Positions 12,613 to 24,850 of a DNA stretch of 64,000 bases are shown in pieces. Numbering within the stretch: position 1 is the first letter of the stretch; the number at the start of each line of letters is the position of its first letter. Made by a program: the position numbers and the translations under genes. A model generated the notes under the pieces. That model was given only the letters and a program-made list of their open reading frames with translations, searched no databases and had not been told where the DNA came from. The stretch comes from Cyathus striatus (taxonomy: Eukaryota > Basidiomycota > Agaricomycetes > Agaricales > Nidulariaceae), in NCBI GenBank assembly GCA_025738555.1, contig JAOVFP010000004.1, forward strand, positions 6,386,001-6,450,000. Direction: 5' to 3'.

Positions 12613-13551
12613 ATGGACCCATGTCCTGGTACACTAACCACCAATCATCTCGAGTCTATTGGTATTGGAGCTTGTAAAACTGCACATAAAGGGCTCCTTA
12701 AACTCACTCCAATAGTGGAATCTGGCCTTGGAGATACATTAAACCAGCCCATTGCTGTAAAGTGAGTTTACTTTTGGGATAATAGAAAAAGTACAAAAAA
12801 TAGCTCTTCTCAGACAGGACTATCAGTTGGACAGTTTGCAATTGATTCAGAGCTCACAAAGACACTAGTTGAGGCCAATTTTACCTACTGGGCAGCATCT
12901 CTACTGTCTTATTCATATTCATACATCTCACAGGTGATATCAACCAAAGGAGAGCCTCCTTTCGAAATCCCTGAGATATGCTTTGTGAAGGCTGGTGTTT
13001 GCATTGTTCATGACACTGCTGGTAGTAAGCCTGGTGGAAAGTCAGCAACAATGCACAATGTCTACTTGCTGGAAGAGTTCATCAATAATGAAGGAAAGTC
13101 ACACTTATCATCACAGGATTTCATCTCAAAGCTAGGTATATACTACATAGACACTTTTTTAACATCTTATTTTTCAATTGTATCTATTGAACTTGAGTGA
13201 ATGTTCAAAATAATTAGTAACGACACATGCTATAGTACTCTATTGTAATACCAAGTCTTACATTTGCATCTGAATACAGTAGGACTAGAAGCTTGGACTA
13301 AGCAGTTAACCGAAATTCTGGCCGAACAAGATGTGCTTAAGAACATATCTAAGCGACTGCCGTCTTGCCGAAGGTCAGAGTTCAACTGTTTTGATCTAGT
13401 TGAGCGTGGTTGTCCAGCTTTCAATAGAATGATGGCGCATGACTTCGTTGCTCTTCCAAGTACCAAACCCATTCCTAAATTCCACCGACCATCGCTGCTG
13501 CTATTAGGGATCCTCTTCTTTTCCTTCAAACCCTTGTACATACTCACTTAA
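12613..13551 (+). pseudogene. Alpha-kinase-like gene with in-frame stop
   Basis: From the ATG at 12613 the frame reads GIGACKTAHKGLLKL and NQPIAVK, then TGA at 12763-12765. It continues in the same frame through LVEANFTYWAASLLSYSYSY, FVKAGVCIVHDTAG and MHNVYLLEEFINNEG to 13135. These match the N-lobe and middle of fungal alpha-kinase (MHCK/EF2K-type) domains. A GT-AG intron (13136-13279) leads to a second exon (13280-13551) encoding an 90-residue tail that does not look like the usual kinase C-lobe. A 24-nt intron at 12761-12784 would also remove the stop but is implausibly short; CGA to TGA decay fits better. The right arm of the inverted repeat spans the exon junction. Confidence 0.7.
13096..13424 (+). 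repeat. Right arm of the inverted repeat (with 11368-11696)
   Basis: This arm overlaps the end of exon 1, the intron and most of exon 2 of the broken alpha-kinase-like gene. It keeps six CpG sites that are mutated in the left arm, while one site (ggtcaga here, ggtcgga there) shows the reverse. Confidence 0.9.
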
Positions 13552-16385
13552 GTCACATACAACAATGTACAGAAACATCCAATCTCATTCCAGAGAACGG
13601 ACACTCTTCACTTTCAAGTTAAGATGCACTAAGACGAAAAGACGAAGACTTCCCCCATTCATGTAATATATTCTATTGCTAACCCTTTCACAATCCAATC
13701 CTTATGCACGCTTCTGCCTTGAGTCAATGCTTATAGATGCTTATCCCCTCCTTCTCATCCAAGGAAGCAAGAGCGTACCGAGCTGCGGAAGAGGAGGGGT
13801 GTATACGTATATTGAACTCGGTCGCTTTTTCAGATGTTAAACTTCCTGGGAGTTTTGGAACATGTGCATGACGGGTGTGCTTTTGTGCTGGAAGGGTACT
13901 CGATGGATAGTGTGGGTACAGGATCAGGTCGAAGCTCGGTTTCTGAAGCAAACTTCGACACGTATAACCCAGATCCTCAAACACTCGAAACCGCCAACCT
14001 CCAACTCAATCTTGCCGTCCTGTCCGCCTCTTAGCGAAGAATGCTCGACGCCTTCCTCATCACCTTCCCCGCATCGTCATAGTCGCCAACTCACCTTAGC
14101 AGCAACCAAGAAAACCTACAACGAACACATCAGCCCCACACAGAATTCCCCCTCAAAAGCCTGGGCCCCGGTATACCATCGCTAGCTTACATCGCCATCT
14201 TCTAACTTCATAATCCCCCGTTGAGGCTTCACGCCCAGGAGCCGGTTTACGGAATACTCTAGCTCTACCCGCTCTTTGAGGTCCAATACGACAGCCTTCG
14301 GCGCGAAGCTGAGGTTTTGCCGCCCGGCGGCGCCCACTCAGCGCCTGGGCGCTGCGCGGCTGGTCGATCGAAAGTGGGAGTACATCCTTAGTTGGGGGTG
14401 GGATCTCGGTTGCTTGAGCTAGCCTTGACATACAACTACACGCGGCGCGTAAGAATTTTCACTCGTATCGTCGACACCGCTAGCGCAAACGCAGAGCAGA
14501 TCGTAGCCACAGACGCCACACGAAGCGGACATTTACACGATCGCTGATCATTCAGAGCCATCGCTGGTTGAGTTCTTCCAGCAGGTTACCATGCCCCACT
14601 GGTCACCTCATGAGTGAGAGGATACCGTATCGCTGGACGTACGCTAACTGTAATAAAGGCGATTTGACATTCAATGACAATCATCCCCCTCATCACTACT
14701 ACCACCGTATTCCTCACCACCTCCAGTCTTCATCTCCCCTAGGCCCTGAGTTATTGCACTCGTCGCCAACGAAAACACCTCAGCATGAACCCACAGCGTT
14801 TACGAAGGATCAACGATCTTGCACCTTCCGTCCCTCATCCCTTGTCCGTCTCACCACAACCGCCCATGAGAACGAATAGCTTCTTAACACGGTGATTGGT
14901 GTCATTCTCAGGAATCATGAGGGGTGGTTATTCTCGCCTCTTTTCGATGCGAGTGATCGAACTGAGTCTACGGCGCGTGTCTAGGATGAGGAAGCCTCGG
15001 TACTAGCTTGTGCAGACCGAAGCCTTGGGCGTATCGCGTGAAGGAGGGCACAGCAGGTTTTTATCTTCATACTCCTCCCCGCCTTTCTCGCCAGAACCAC
15101 CACCACCGTAACCACCACTAAAGCTACCATCACCACCATACTCATCCCCACATTCGTTGTCACCAGCGGCGTTTCTGGCGCATACACATAGATCTAATCC
15201 TCGAAAGCCCAGGGACCATGGCTACGAACACCCGCCCTCTTGCCCTCCTATGTGGATGCACGGTACGATATAGATGATGAAATCTAGTGAGTAGTGTGAC
15301 TAGTTAGTTGACTTGTGAGACATACCCAAGCATGCCCATATGATATTCCACAATGTACAGTTCCGCACGCGAATGTTGGAGCGGACATTTTATCTCCCGA
15401 GAGATAAGAATCCGTGGACCGTCGTCTAAGGAAAGGGTTTCAATCAGCTGTCATTCTCGGATGCTAGTTGAGCGCTTGAGGAGCGCTTTTAATGACAGGG
15501 GATATGGACATTCTCGCGGGAGATTCGAAATAACATAAGAGTGCATGGATTATCGATCATATGAACTTGACAGCTCGATGCTTCGATGAATATATGTACG
15601 AATGCGGGTGGTCATAATTTTAACCTGGAGCCCGTGTTTAAGCTGAGTTACATTCTCAAAAGATATTTCTCTGTAAATGTCATCTAGATTCTGAACTCCA
15701 GCTGTTAACAATGCAGAACTTGGAAGACACGTTCAAATTACAGTACATAAGTATGCTTGTCATGTCATTTTAAGATTTTGTATGCAGTGAGAAGTTGTGT
15801 CTTACCTTCTCTACCATCGATGATCGACGAATCTGGACGGGTTGAGAAGGGTTTAATTGTATTCAAATCTCATGCATCGTGTACGTCATATGAAGCGCCT
15901 GCGCTGGTACCAAAATATTCGACCAACATCGACTTGTTACAGGGTCCAAATTTGCTTGATACAGAACTCAGATCCTATCAATAACCATACAGTCTACACG
16001 ACATAACAGAAAACTGATAAGTCGCAGGAAATCCGATTTTTGGCTCATACATGTCTCAAAACGACTCAAGTTTGAAACTGAGTACATAAATTGACATAAA
16101 GCATACATTTTGTGAGCGCTCACAAGCATTTCAATGGCCACCTCAGAATCACATCATATTTACAAGTTGGAAATCGAAAGCAAACCCTCGCAATCGGAGG
16201 TTAGATTTTATTTGGGATGTGAGAAGCATTTGTCGAAAGTTGGCGGTGTTTCACGTAGAAGCAAGGTACCTGCCAAGAAACATGCGGAATTGAAGAATCT
16301 AATTATACGACTTTCACCCGAAAACATCGCGCTGTGTTTTAAATTTTCTGGCGGGCGTCAATTGAGCGTCACTAGAGACTAGAAT
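13552..16385. other. No supported gene; GC-rich island near 14200-14420
   Basis: Several open frames overlap on both strands without domains. The GC-rich island at 14200-14420 includes a near-perfect hairpin (cagcgcctgggcgctg). 15050-15190 is CAC/ACC-rich. Nothing here can be assigned to a gene with confidence. Confidence 0.4.
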
Positions 16386-16386
16386 G

Positions 16387-16394
16387 TATAAAGG
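16387..16394 (+). promoter_or_regulatory. TATA-like box (tataaagg)
   Basis: A TATA-like element lies about 60 bp upstream of the chosen ATG at 16447, a normal distance for a fungal core promoter. It favours this start over the in-frame ATG at 16384, which would lie before the box. Confidence 0.45.
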
Positions 16395-16446
16395 GGGACA
16401 AACGTTCTCAAATATTCACGCCAATCCTCTCCTAGTTCAATCACCA

Positions 16447-17410
16447 ATGGCTAATAGGCGTCTGTTACCCTTTTATGGCTTCATTACATTCCTTCTGGTG
16501 TTGTATTCTGTCAATGCGCAATCGACTGTCACAGTTCCCATTTCTGATACGACTCAAATTGTGTACGTATGCAAATACTATATACGCTATACATCTCTAA
16601 ATGTTTCAATGTTCAGGCGAACTGGAAGTGGATGGACTGATAACCAACCAATCCCTAATTCAGGCGTGAGTGCCCCATGTGGCTCATGGACGCAGGAGAG
16701 CGGGGACTCTATTTCTTTTACATTCACTGGTACAGCCAATTCATATGTTACGATCTATTGAAAACACTTAGAATTTTGCAGGCACTTCGGTATCTGTAAA
16801 CGGCGATATATTCGTACCAGATAGAAGCCAGGCTACTATAGATGGAAGGCAAATAACACCGAATCCAGAGGCCGATGGCGTAGTCTGCAATGAAATATTG
16901 TTCAACGCGAATGATTTAGAGCCCACGCAGCACACCCTCGTTGTTACGGCAGTTACAAATGGTGGGAACCCATTACTTGTTATTCAAAGTATATCGTGAG
17001 TCAGTTAGATTGTAAACTGTTTAGTTGAAACACTAATTGGTGTCATAATGTATAGATATACTTCTGTTCCGCCGAGCACCTCCAGCTCGTCTTCGTCTTC
17101 GGCCTCGTTATCCACCACTTCATCCGCCACTTCATCCGCCACTTCATCGGACACTACAACGGCGAGCTCCAGTTCTGCCCCCGCACCTTCCTCCAGCACC
17201 GATTCTTCAGTTCAGGCACCGTCCAATGTTCGTACGTCAAACCACAAAGGAGCAATCGCTGGAGGAACCATTGGAGGTGTTGCGGGCCTCATCATTATAT
17301 TGGTTGCTCTAGTCTTTCAAGGGCATAACCTGGCGTATCTGTTATCATCCATTGTGAGAACAATACTCTTGATGTTATACCTTTGTGGAATTCGTACTTA
17401 TATTTCGTAA
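16447..17410 (+). CDS. Secretory-pathway Ser/Thr-rich membrane protein
   Basis: Exons 16447-16562, 16617-16729, 16782-16995 and 17056-17410 join in phase. The protein starts with a signal peptide (FYGFITFLLVLYSVNA) and has an extracellular domain of about 125 residues with two cysteines in the motifs SAPCGSW and GVVCNE. A Ser/Thr-rich stalk follows, likely O-glycosylated (17080-17215), then a Gly-rich transmembrane helix (GAIAGGTIGGVAGLIIILVALV). This plan is common for single-pass cell-surface proteins of basidiomycetes. The 3' end is uncertain: the open frame continues to the stop at 17408-17410 through a second hydrophobic stretch instead of the usual basic cytoplasmic tail, so a last intron may have been missed. 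Confidence 0.65.
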
Positions 17411-17562
17411 TAAGGGATTTTTCTTGTTCGGATGGTTTTTCTTTACGGGGAGAACGTTTGTGTTCATTCCAAATGGCAAGATTCATCCTGTAGAGGTAAG
17501 GTGTTTTCATCGTTCAATCTCGTTCCATCGTGTCTTAGAGAAGCCCTTAGATTACTATTTTT

Positions 17563-18629
17563 ATGTCTAACGAAGAGGTCATCGACGATTTTCCAAAAGA
17601 GGCCAGTCGTGTATTACTTTCGTGGCAGGTATGTTTATCATTGGTATGATAATTCAACGCAACTAATTGTTGTTTAAAATCATTAAGGTCATTAAACTAG
17701 GCCATTCTAGTATGCTATTTGTTAACTGCCCATATACCATACTGATGATCTCCCAGGAAAAACCATCCATGTGACGAGCCCTTGCCTGTGAGTTTTCCTA
17801 ACAGATTGTAAATGATAGTTAGTGACTTTCAATAAAGTAAGGGTACAGGAGATACTCGTCTCGGGTTCGGTGATGTTATTGATGAGAAGACTAAAATTCG
17901 AAGTGAAAATTTTTCTCTCGCCCCAGTAAGAAAACCTGCTGTCGTATGCCAATCTTCTACCTAACACGTCATGTCCTAGGTGTCTTGGAATGGCGAGACA
18001 TGGGAAGAATTAAAGGGAGACACAAGTGACAGCTCATTGCGAATCGCGTTCAAGAACGATTCGGAATTTCCTACTCCAGTTACCCTTGGTATAGAACTTT
18101 TCCGCAAAGAGAAATAGGGGCCGCTACTTATAATGTGTCATTCATTTCAAACAGGGACACTGGACAGCAAGGAAACATTTTTGCCGTTCTGGAAAATCGC
18201 CAACATTATGTTTGTTTAATCAGTTATATCTAACTCGCGACGCCTTGAAGCTAACTTTTAGCATAAAGGCCGGGTGATACTCACACATTTGAAAGCAACC
18301 TGTATTTGCACGCGTTTACGACTAATGGCTACGAAGGTGAATGATACAGCTAATTCATATTATGTGGAAGTTGACAGAATTTGTAGCTGGTGGATACCGT
18401 GAAAACTTGGTGAAAGAAGTTATTAAGGACAGAATAACTCCTGAGAAGGGAATAAAAGTGGCGGACCTGAAACCAGTGAGTTTTAAACGCCGTGACCTTT
18501 CAACTGTGGCATATGCCTAATAATAATATGACGCAGAGGTCGATTTGGTACATCACTCAGACAGGGATTGGGAAGTATAAGTTACGCATCAAAGGGTTGA
18601 TGAAGTCTAAGGAGAGGACGGTGGTTTAA
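17563..18629 (+). CDS. Nine-exon gene of unknown family (209 aa)
   Basis: Nine exons join with exact phase: 17563-17628, 17688-17709, 17757-17787, 17838-17925, 17980-18088, 18155-18209, 18269-18336, 18378-18475 and 18537-18629. The product begins MSNEEVIDDFPKEASRVLL and has no signal peptide or membrane segment. Recognisable features are an N-terminal GHSRKTIHVTSPCL stretch, FKNDSEFPTPVTLG, a Trp in LPFWKIANIMPGDTHTFESN, and a C-terminal RSIWYITQTGIGKYKLRIKG. The alternation of short polar and aromatic segments suggests a beta-rich fold. I do not recognise the family. It starts about 150 bp after the membrane-protein gene on the same strand. Two exons are only 22 and 31 bp, so automated prediction may miss them. 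Confidence 0.7.
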
Positions 18630-21600
18630 GCTACATGTCTACATTTTGGGAGTATTCCTTCACTTACATGTTTGATGCCCAATGTGTAAATTTGGTGTAA
18701 AGTATTACTTTACCAGTTGTATTACTCTTTGACCACAAACGATCTGTTACACCACCCGACACCCCAGACAATAGTGAATCAGATCACGGTATATATGGTA
18801 CACCCCGATGTTAACACCTAAAAAAGGCTATTTTGCGCATCTGGGTGAGAACCATATTCTAAATGTGTACCATATGCAATGCGATCCGATTCAGTCCCGT
18901 CTGAGGTGCGATATAATACACTAGTACGTACCCTCGTCAATAACTCGAGGTCTCTCCATTTGGTAATGCAAGAGCCCACATTTGTATGGGGTAAGTTTGG
19001 TACGCAAGAGTCGTCAGATCGTTGAAATATGGACCAGGATCTGAGAGCGTCATCCCTGAGCTAGTGTATATTTGGATGTCCCTTGATACGGCATTTGACC
19101 GGCATTGTCTTGCAAGCTTGAAGCAAACAAATATCCGGCAGCTCGGCATTTTGACTTCTTGATACCTCGCACTCCAATCACATTCTTTCACAAACTTGTT
19201 CCTTCAGTTTAAGTTCAACATATTATTACATCTAATCTTCTTTATATGCATCATAAAGTAGAGTATGTGTGCAATATTTTCTAATAAACTACTTATTATG
19301 CAAATGGATCATAGTGTATAGTAGGAGATGTATATATACTGGTGTTGAGATAATTATCTACAATTGGCATCAGTAGCACTCATCAAGAAAGATAATAGTA
19401 AGCCGAAATATAATCGTCGGTTTTAGTAGCATAGGTTAAGCGTGGTATGTACCTTGGTACGTGAGGGATAGGATTTTACCGAATCCGGCGTGGAGATTGT
19501 CCTCATAGACACAGAATAGTGAGTATTTTATTTGACCGTAAAGTAGCATCGTATTCTGCGCGAGATGTTAATGTACTACCTTAACTTTCCATAATTGTAA
19601 GCTTCATAACGAGAATCAATTTGTACAGTTTAAAGTTAATTTATTGCAACGCTCACCTGAATCTCTGTCGTTCATTCTGACATCAGAGTTGCAAGTGGCT
19701 AAGACTGTTGCGTTGCAGCCCAAACAAGTGGCGACCCATGTTCCGTAAATTCTTCAATGTTTTGACCATGTTTTTGCACGAAATACAAGTGGTGCTTTCG
19801 TAGGAATCTCCGAGACAATTATGAGATCTTTCAAGGCAGTGGGAGATGACACAGCCATACACTATTAGAGCTCAATAGCATTTTGAAGCGACTAATTATG
19901 CATTCTATATAAAAGTACTAACACACATAAGACAGAAATTACTAACGTCCAAACTGCGTTAAGCATTTTGCAACACTCAGATGTCTCTCCGTTGGTTTCG
20001 AGCATGTTTAAATGTATGGTTGACGTGCTCTATTATTGTTGAATTAGAGAGGAATCAGGATGGAATGCGTTGAGAAAGACGCGTCAGTAACACGGAATAA
20101 GCAGTGTCACAATAAGTGTTGGCAAAGATATTCATGCTCCTTTACATTTGCTTTGGTCGGAGATTTAAAAGAGATCAGCCATACAGGTTTGTTTGCGACA
20201 GCTTGGAGGGGGGTGTGGGTGGGGGATACCCTCCGTGGGAACTGGTACGAGATCGGTGGATCTGACGACTCTTGTTGGTACGTACTACATGGCAACGCGC
20301 CGGGGGATTCCGGACTGAGTATGCAAACACCGATTATCTCCGGTGCTCAGTCACAGTGGGTTCTTGGACGCTCTTCACCTTCGTCAACACCAACTACAGG
20401 TTAATCCTTCCCTTAGCAGTGCCATGAAAGTCCAACTTAGCTCAACTCAACCCATCCCGCTCTAGGACACCTCCTCAGCCAGTGGTGGATATGACGTAGG
20501 AAGGGGAATGTGTACGAATGTGCGGTTGGGCAATCCGGGTTAGGGAGATGCTGGACGGGGGGTAGGTGCACATGGACGAAGATTACGAAGACGATAGAAA
20601 GACTTTTACCTATTAGGATTATTCAGAATTATGTACAGCCCTGGAGCCCTGGTTTTCACACCTACAGCTACTCGAAAACATGACGCAATGATGGTCAATA
20701 TGGTACGTCTTCTTTACAAGTATGTTGACGATACCTGGACTTGAAGCTTGAAGCTTGAAGCCCCGACCAAACTCAGTCATACTTTCGTCCCATCGTTCAC
20801 GTCGAATTACGGAGTACAATGAGACCATCATCGGCCTACACCATGGCGCCTTCTCGACTTCTGTCTCAGTATTCTACATACAACGCCCAACCGAATGGAC
20901 GCCGCGCTCGGCTTCCTTCCTTATCACACTCCCTCTCTCTGGAGTTTCGCTCACTCCCCGCCACATCACCACGGACACACCTCGTTCCATTCAACACCAT
21001 GCACGGCTAGGGTGCTACCTATCCCACTAGCAATTTCGTACGACACCCTTGCTTATCCAGTTCCCCCACTTTTACCCAATCATTGTCGTCACCATCGCCG
21101 GGCTTCAGAATCGCCAAAAATATCAACATCGATTCTAGGGCTACTCACAGGATACTGGGGTATTTGTCCGGAAAGCTAGGTGACAGTGCGTGCTCGATAC
21201 AAAGAGTGATTTGGAAAGATATGGAGTCGTTGTCTCCAACCATACAACGATACGCCACCTCCGAGCTCTACGTCGCATCACCCTCGCAAGCTACATGTCC
21301 GCATACAAGTTTTCTCTGTACCGAGTATGCAGCTTCCCTCTAACATCACTTCTATTCCGACCCGCCAAGAAGACTCGGACATGCAGCCATCCATGCCACG
21401 TGCTCAAATCGACTCAATCGCATTTTGTGGATTGTGAAGGCCGGTGAATCGATGATCAAGAGTCCATCTCAGTGCATGGTCGTGGCGTTATCAACGTCAG
21501 GCGCGATAAGACCGTACGGTCGACGTTGGCGTGTAATGTTCGGAGTGCGCAAGGACACTTGGAGAGGACTTACGTACTGCGCTCGCGAGTGGATGGATGG

Positions 21601-21841
21601 TGGTACCTGTCACTTATATGGGACGGGAAGTATTAGAGGGCACGTAGCATGAGCAGTCGTGCTGAGAAGAATATGATCGTTTGATCGAGTTACACGCCAA
21701 ATACGACACCAATTAAAACACCTATAAAATCATCTTTTGCGAGAGACGTTAATGCTTTTAAATATATAACTGCTGTGATACTGAGAGAATACAAATAGTA
21801 CGTCGCGAATTAAAATCATAAACACCTTTCAGATAATACAT
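18630..21841. other. No supported gene
   Basis: Short frames at 18937-19191 (-) and 20060-20404 (+) have protein-like stretches but no domain and no supporting splice structure. Between 20755 and 21650 all three plus frames are partly open, which argues for composition and not coding. A short tandem repeat of cttgaag occurs near 20741-20760. Confidence 0.4.
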
Positions 21842-23938
21842 TTAAGCAATCCTGTTGGGGAAAACATGTTTCTCTACAGCTCGCAAAACGAGATACAGCA
21901 AACCAGCAGAAACACCGCCCGTTATTATCCCTATATCACCCGTTCCAGCATTTGCAATAGGCCCAATATACCACACCTGACTCATGGAAGGTACGATCAA
22001 CGCAAATGACCCTGCGAATGCGAGGATTGCTGCAGCTCCTATTGGAAGTGCATAAGGTTTATCGTAAGCTGCGATGTTGTAGCTGGTGAAATTTCCTCGG
22101 CGGAAGACGAAGTGCTCTATGAGAATGGTGGCTGCGAAGGATGTTGACCAGTAGCCGATTATACCTGAACACAGTAAGATTAATGTTAGCCTTTGATTTT
22201 TATTGAAAGTGGCTTACTGAGCACGTTGACAAGTGTACCGTAGAATCGGGTGGCCCCGATAATTGCAACTGGTATTAAGCTATTATGTCGATAGGTCTTT
22301 GTTAAAGAATGACAAGTAACATTGAGAGAGATCATACATAGCCTCCGATATAAGTGTAAACACATATCTTGGTATTTTAGCGAAGAATGGAGAGATCGTC
22401 ATGAAGCTCATTCCTGCGCGAAAAGTACATTAGTTACTCAAAGGATAACGGTGTAATGCGCGTCCTCATTACCGAATGTATACATAGTAGGTGCGCACGC
22501 TGATGGGACGGAGAGTGATATCATGACGATTAGGAATTTTCCGAATCCTTTTGCTGGTGCCAGGATGGCTCCTATTAAGCCACCTACATCATTTCCGTTA
22601 TCAAAGCCGGCCTCCCAAGAAGGAACACCAGGCGAGGCGGCAGCAAATGCTGCCCCTAACATGTGGCCGACGAGCTAAGAGAGATGAATAGATGACTAGC
22701 AATGACATGAGATACGGCTCACACTCGCAGCCAGAAAACCAAGATACGTATAGATGAATATCCGCATTCTAGGCTGAATTTAGTTAAGTGTCGTATCTAG
22801 AAGATACAAACGTACGTAGATGCTTTGGCGTTGTGGTAAACCCCGTAATCAGGTGTCATAGTACACCAGCTGATGACACTTGAAGCGAGGAAACAAGAGA
22901 ATGAGAAGATATTGAATGCTGTCGCTTTTGGATACTCAGGGAATGTCGAGGGGTTTAGATGCTTTCCTCCTGCGCCTAGCATCGCAATGAAAGCCACTGC
23001 GTTTGGTATCCATGCGAGACTCTCGTATCTACGTATTCTGCATCAAGAAGGATAACTTAAAATAGCTTCGGATAACGTACCGATGAACGACTTTATATCC
23101 GCAGAACGTCACCTACTCCAATCTAGGTCATAACCCAAAGTTATAGATCTCTGAAGGACGCACCAGTAGGGAAACCACGCCTATGATCACAATTCCAAGC
23201 GTGGCGTTGAGCTTATCGGATACGGCAGCTAACGTTTGACCTCCTATAATACAATTAAGGATGAGGAATCCTTGCATGGAGAATACGTTCAGTATGCTGG
23301 GGATGATTGATCCGTAGTACCTATCGACCCGTTAAGCCATTCACTCGGGAGAATAACGTATAAAATACGTACCCCCACGTGAAACGAGACTGAACCATCC
23401 CACGAGTTCCCAATTTCGGACCGAAAACAGCACTAAGTAAAGTGAATCATCAATCCTCAGGCCACCCTTGCAAGATAGCAGTCGTACAAGTAAGCAGGAA
23501 CCGCGCATGTTCTGTTCAACTGCCCATTAGCTCCATCATGTCCATCTGCATATGAGAAAGCGAAACTCACATAAGGTCCACCAGCACAATGATAATCAAA
23601 GAATCCCTCAACCCCAACGAGAAGAATGCTGGACCTGCTGAGCCAGTACCGAACGCTAGAATGTTGAAGTTGGCGGAGAACCAGACGAAGAACATCTGGT
23701 AGAGTCGTTTATCTGTTCGTTCTTCCTCTGGAATAGGGGTGATGCTGTGTCATGTTCATGTTAAGTATAACGTTACTACGTCCATTAAAAACGCTTCAAC
23801 GTACCCATTTGTCTCCACACCCCATCGTAACAAGACATTCGAGACCTTCTGGAACACAGATGGCTTCTCTTGTATAGGAGACGGAGAGCCAAAGTCCAGA
23901 ACAGAGGAGGCATCTTCCTTCGTATCGACGTCCGCCAT
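21842..23938 (-). CDS. NCS1-family purine-cytosine permease
   Basis: The ATG at 23938 begins MADVDTKEDASSVLDFG, a hydrophilic N-terminus. The family signature follows across an intron: WGVETNG then ITPIPEEERT (first intron donor at 23804, next exon from 23744). The next membrane segments read WFSANFNILAFGTGSAGPAF and LIIIVLVDL. Further exons encode PSWEAGFDNGNDVGG (about 22560-22625), typical of the FCY2/FCY21 group, and the last exon ends VEKHVFPNRIA with the stop at 21842-21844. NCS1 carriers have about 12 membrane helices and import purines, cytosine or related compounds with protons across the plasma membrane. Roughly ten short introns are needed; I did not fix every junction. The exact substrate cannot be read from the sequence. 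Confidence 0.85.
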
Positions 23939-24384
23939 AGGGAGTGGTTCTCTGGGGAGGAGTGAGAAAAATGAAATCAAGGCGGCTTTAGTTTATATCG
24001 GCTGACAGCCTGAGCTAGTCCTGTATCTGATTGATCCCCACGTGTACGCTGGCAAATCGGTATGAATCTGATAAGTAAGCCTCGAGAAGCTCCAGCCCCG
24101 CTTAATCCGCGAAGACTGGAGCGCTTCTGTAATGCATAAAAATATCCGCGTTGTTAAGTAAGTTAATTATGGTACGTTGAACTTGAAGGACTGCTGACTG
24201 GTTGATATCCGTTGAAACCCGGGAATGTCTGAACGATGGCGTACCGCATAAGATTCAAGAAAGTCAACTTCTCCCACTTTACTGCCAAAGTAACATCACA
24301 GGACATACCTATTGGATATGTACAAACGTCAATCACCTTATGATTCCATTCTCTAGTCCATCTCTAGCAGTGCCACAGTATGAA

Positions 24385-24850
24385 TTACAAGCTTGAAGCG
24401 TCTTCGAGGAAGCCTAACAACCTCAGCGTATCCAAAGAAACGTGTTTCTGTGTCTGCAGTATCATTCAACTTGCGGTAGAATGGAGTAGGTTTACCTTGA
24501 AGGCGTGCGATGACTCGGGAGGCAGTGTCAAGTATGAAGGGAGATAATGCGATAAAGCCCTAGGTGGATCGGCAACTTGAGCTTATGACTCTGAGATAGG
24601 GAGGCAGCAGCCGGATGGAAAAAGAAAGTTCATTATGATCTACGCAATAGTAAGTTGGTTTTGACAAAAACAATAAAGAGAAGAGAGCTAACCATTTTGC
24701 CCTTAACACGGATTTCGTCGATAACTGAGGTAGTCGATACCAGGATTGAGACCGATCCCGTTCATCTATAATTACAATTCCAGCCTACTCCGCCTCCTGA
24801 CTTAGCTCACTGTCCCGTCCCACATAGATCATAGCGCTCACGACGCGCGT
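24385..24850 (-). CDS. Small multi-exon gene, unknown product (5' end unclear)
   Basis: Four consecutive exons keep phase through canonical introns: 24811 to about 24850, 24693-24765, 24496-24559 and 24385-24447. They encode TRVVSAMIYVGRDNERDRSQ, then SWYRLPQLSTKSVLRAKWAL, LPPESSHAFK and a short tail ending LRLLGFLEDASSL. The phase agreement makes a real gene likely. A candidate first exon lies near 25020-25075 (reading MAGDGGVG), but the join is not certain. The RVVSAMIYV strand vaguely recalls gamma-glutamyl-cyclotransferase-like folds; I do not assert this. Confidence 0.5.

Noticed and set aside
12760..12784. A 24-nt intron removing the TGA in the alpha-kinase-like gene
   Set aside because: Far shorter than any other intron here, and the eight codons it would remove read in frame with the rest.
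14153..14431. Minus-strand frame in a GC-rich island, also considered as rRNA-like
   Set aside because: No domain, no rRNA signature recognised, and no splice context.
20755..21652. Overlapping plus-strand open frames
   Set aside because: Several frames are open at once, with no consistent protein pattern and no splice structure.
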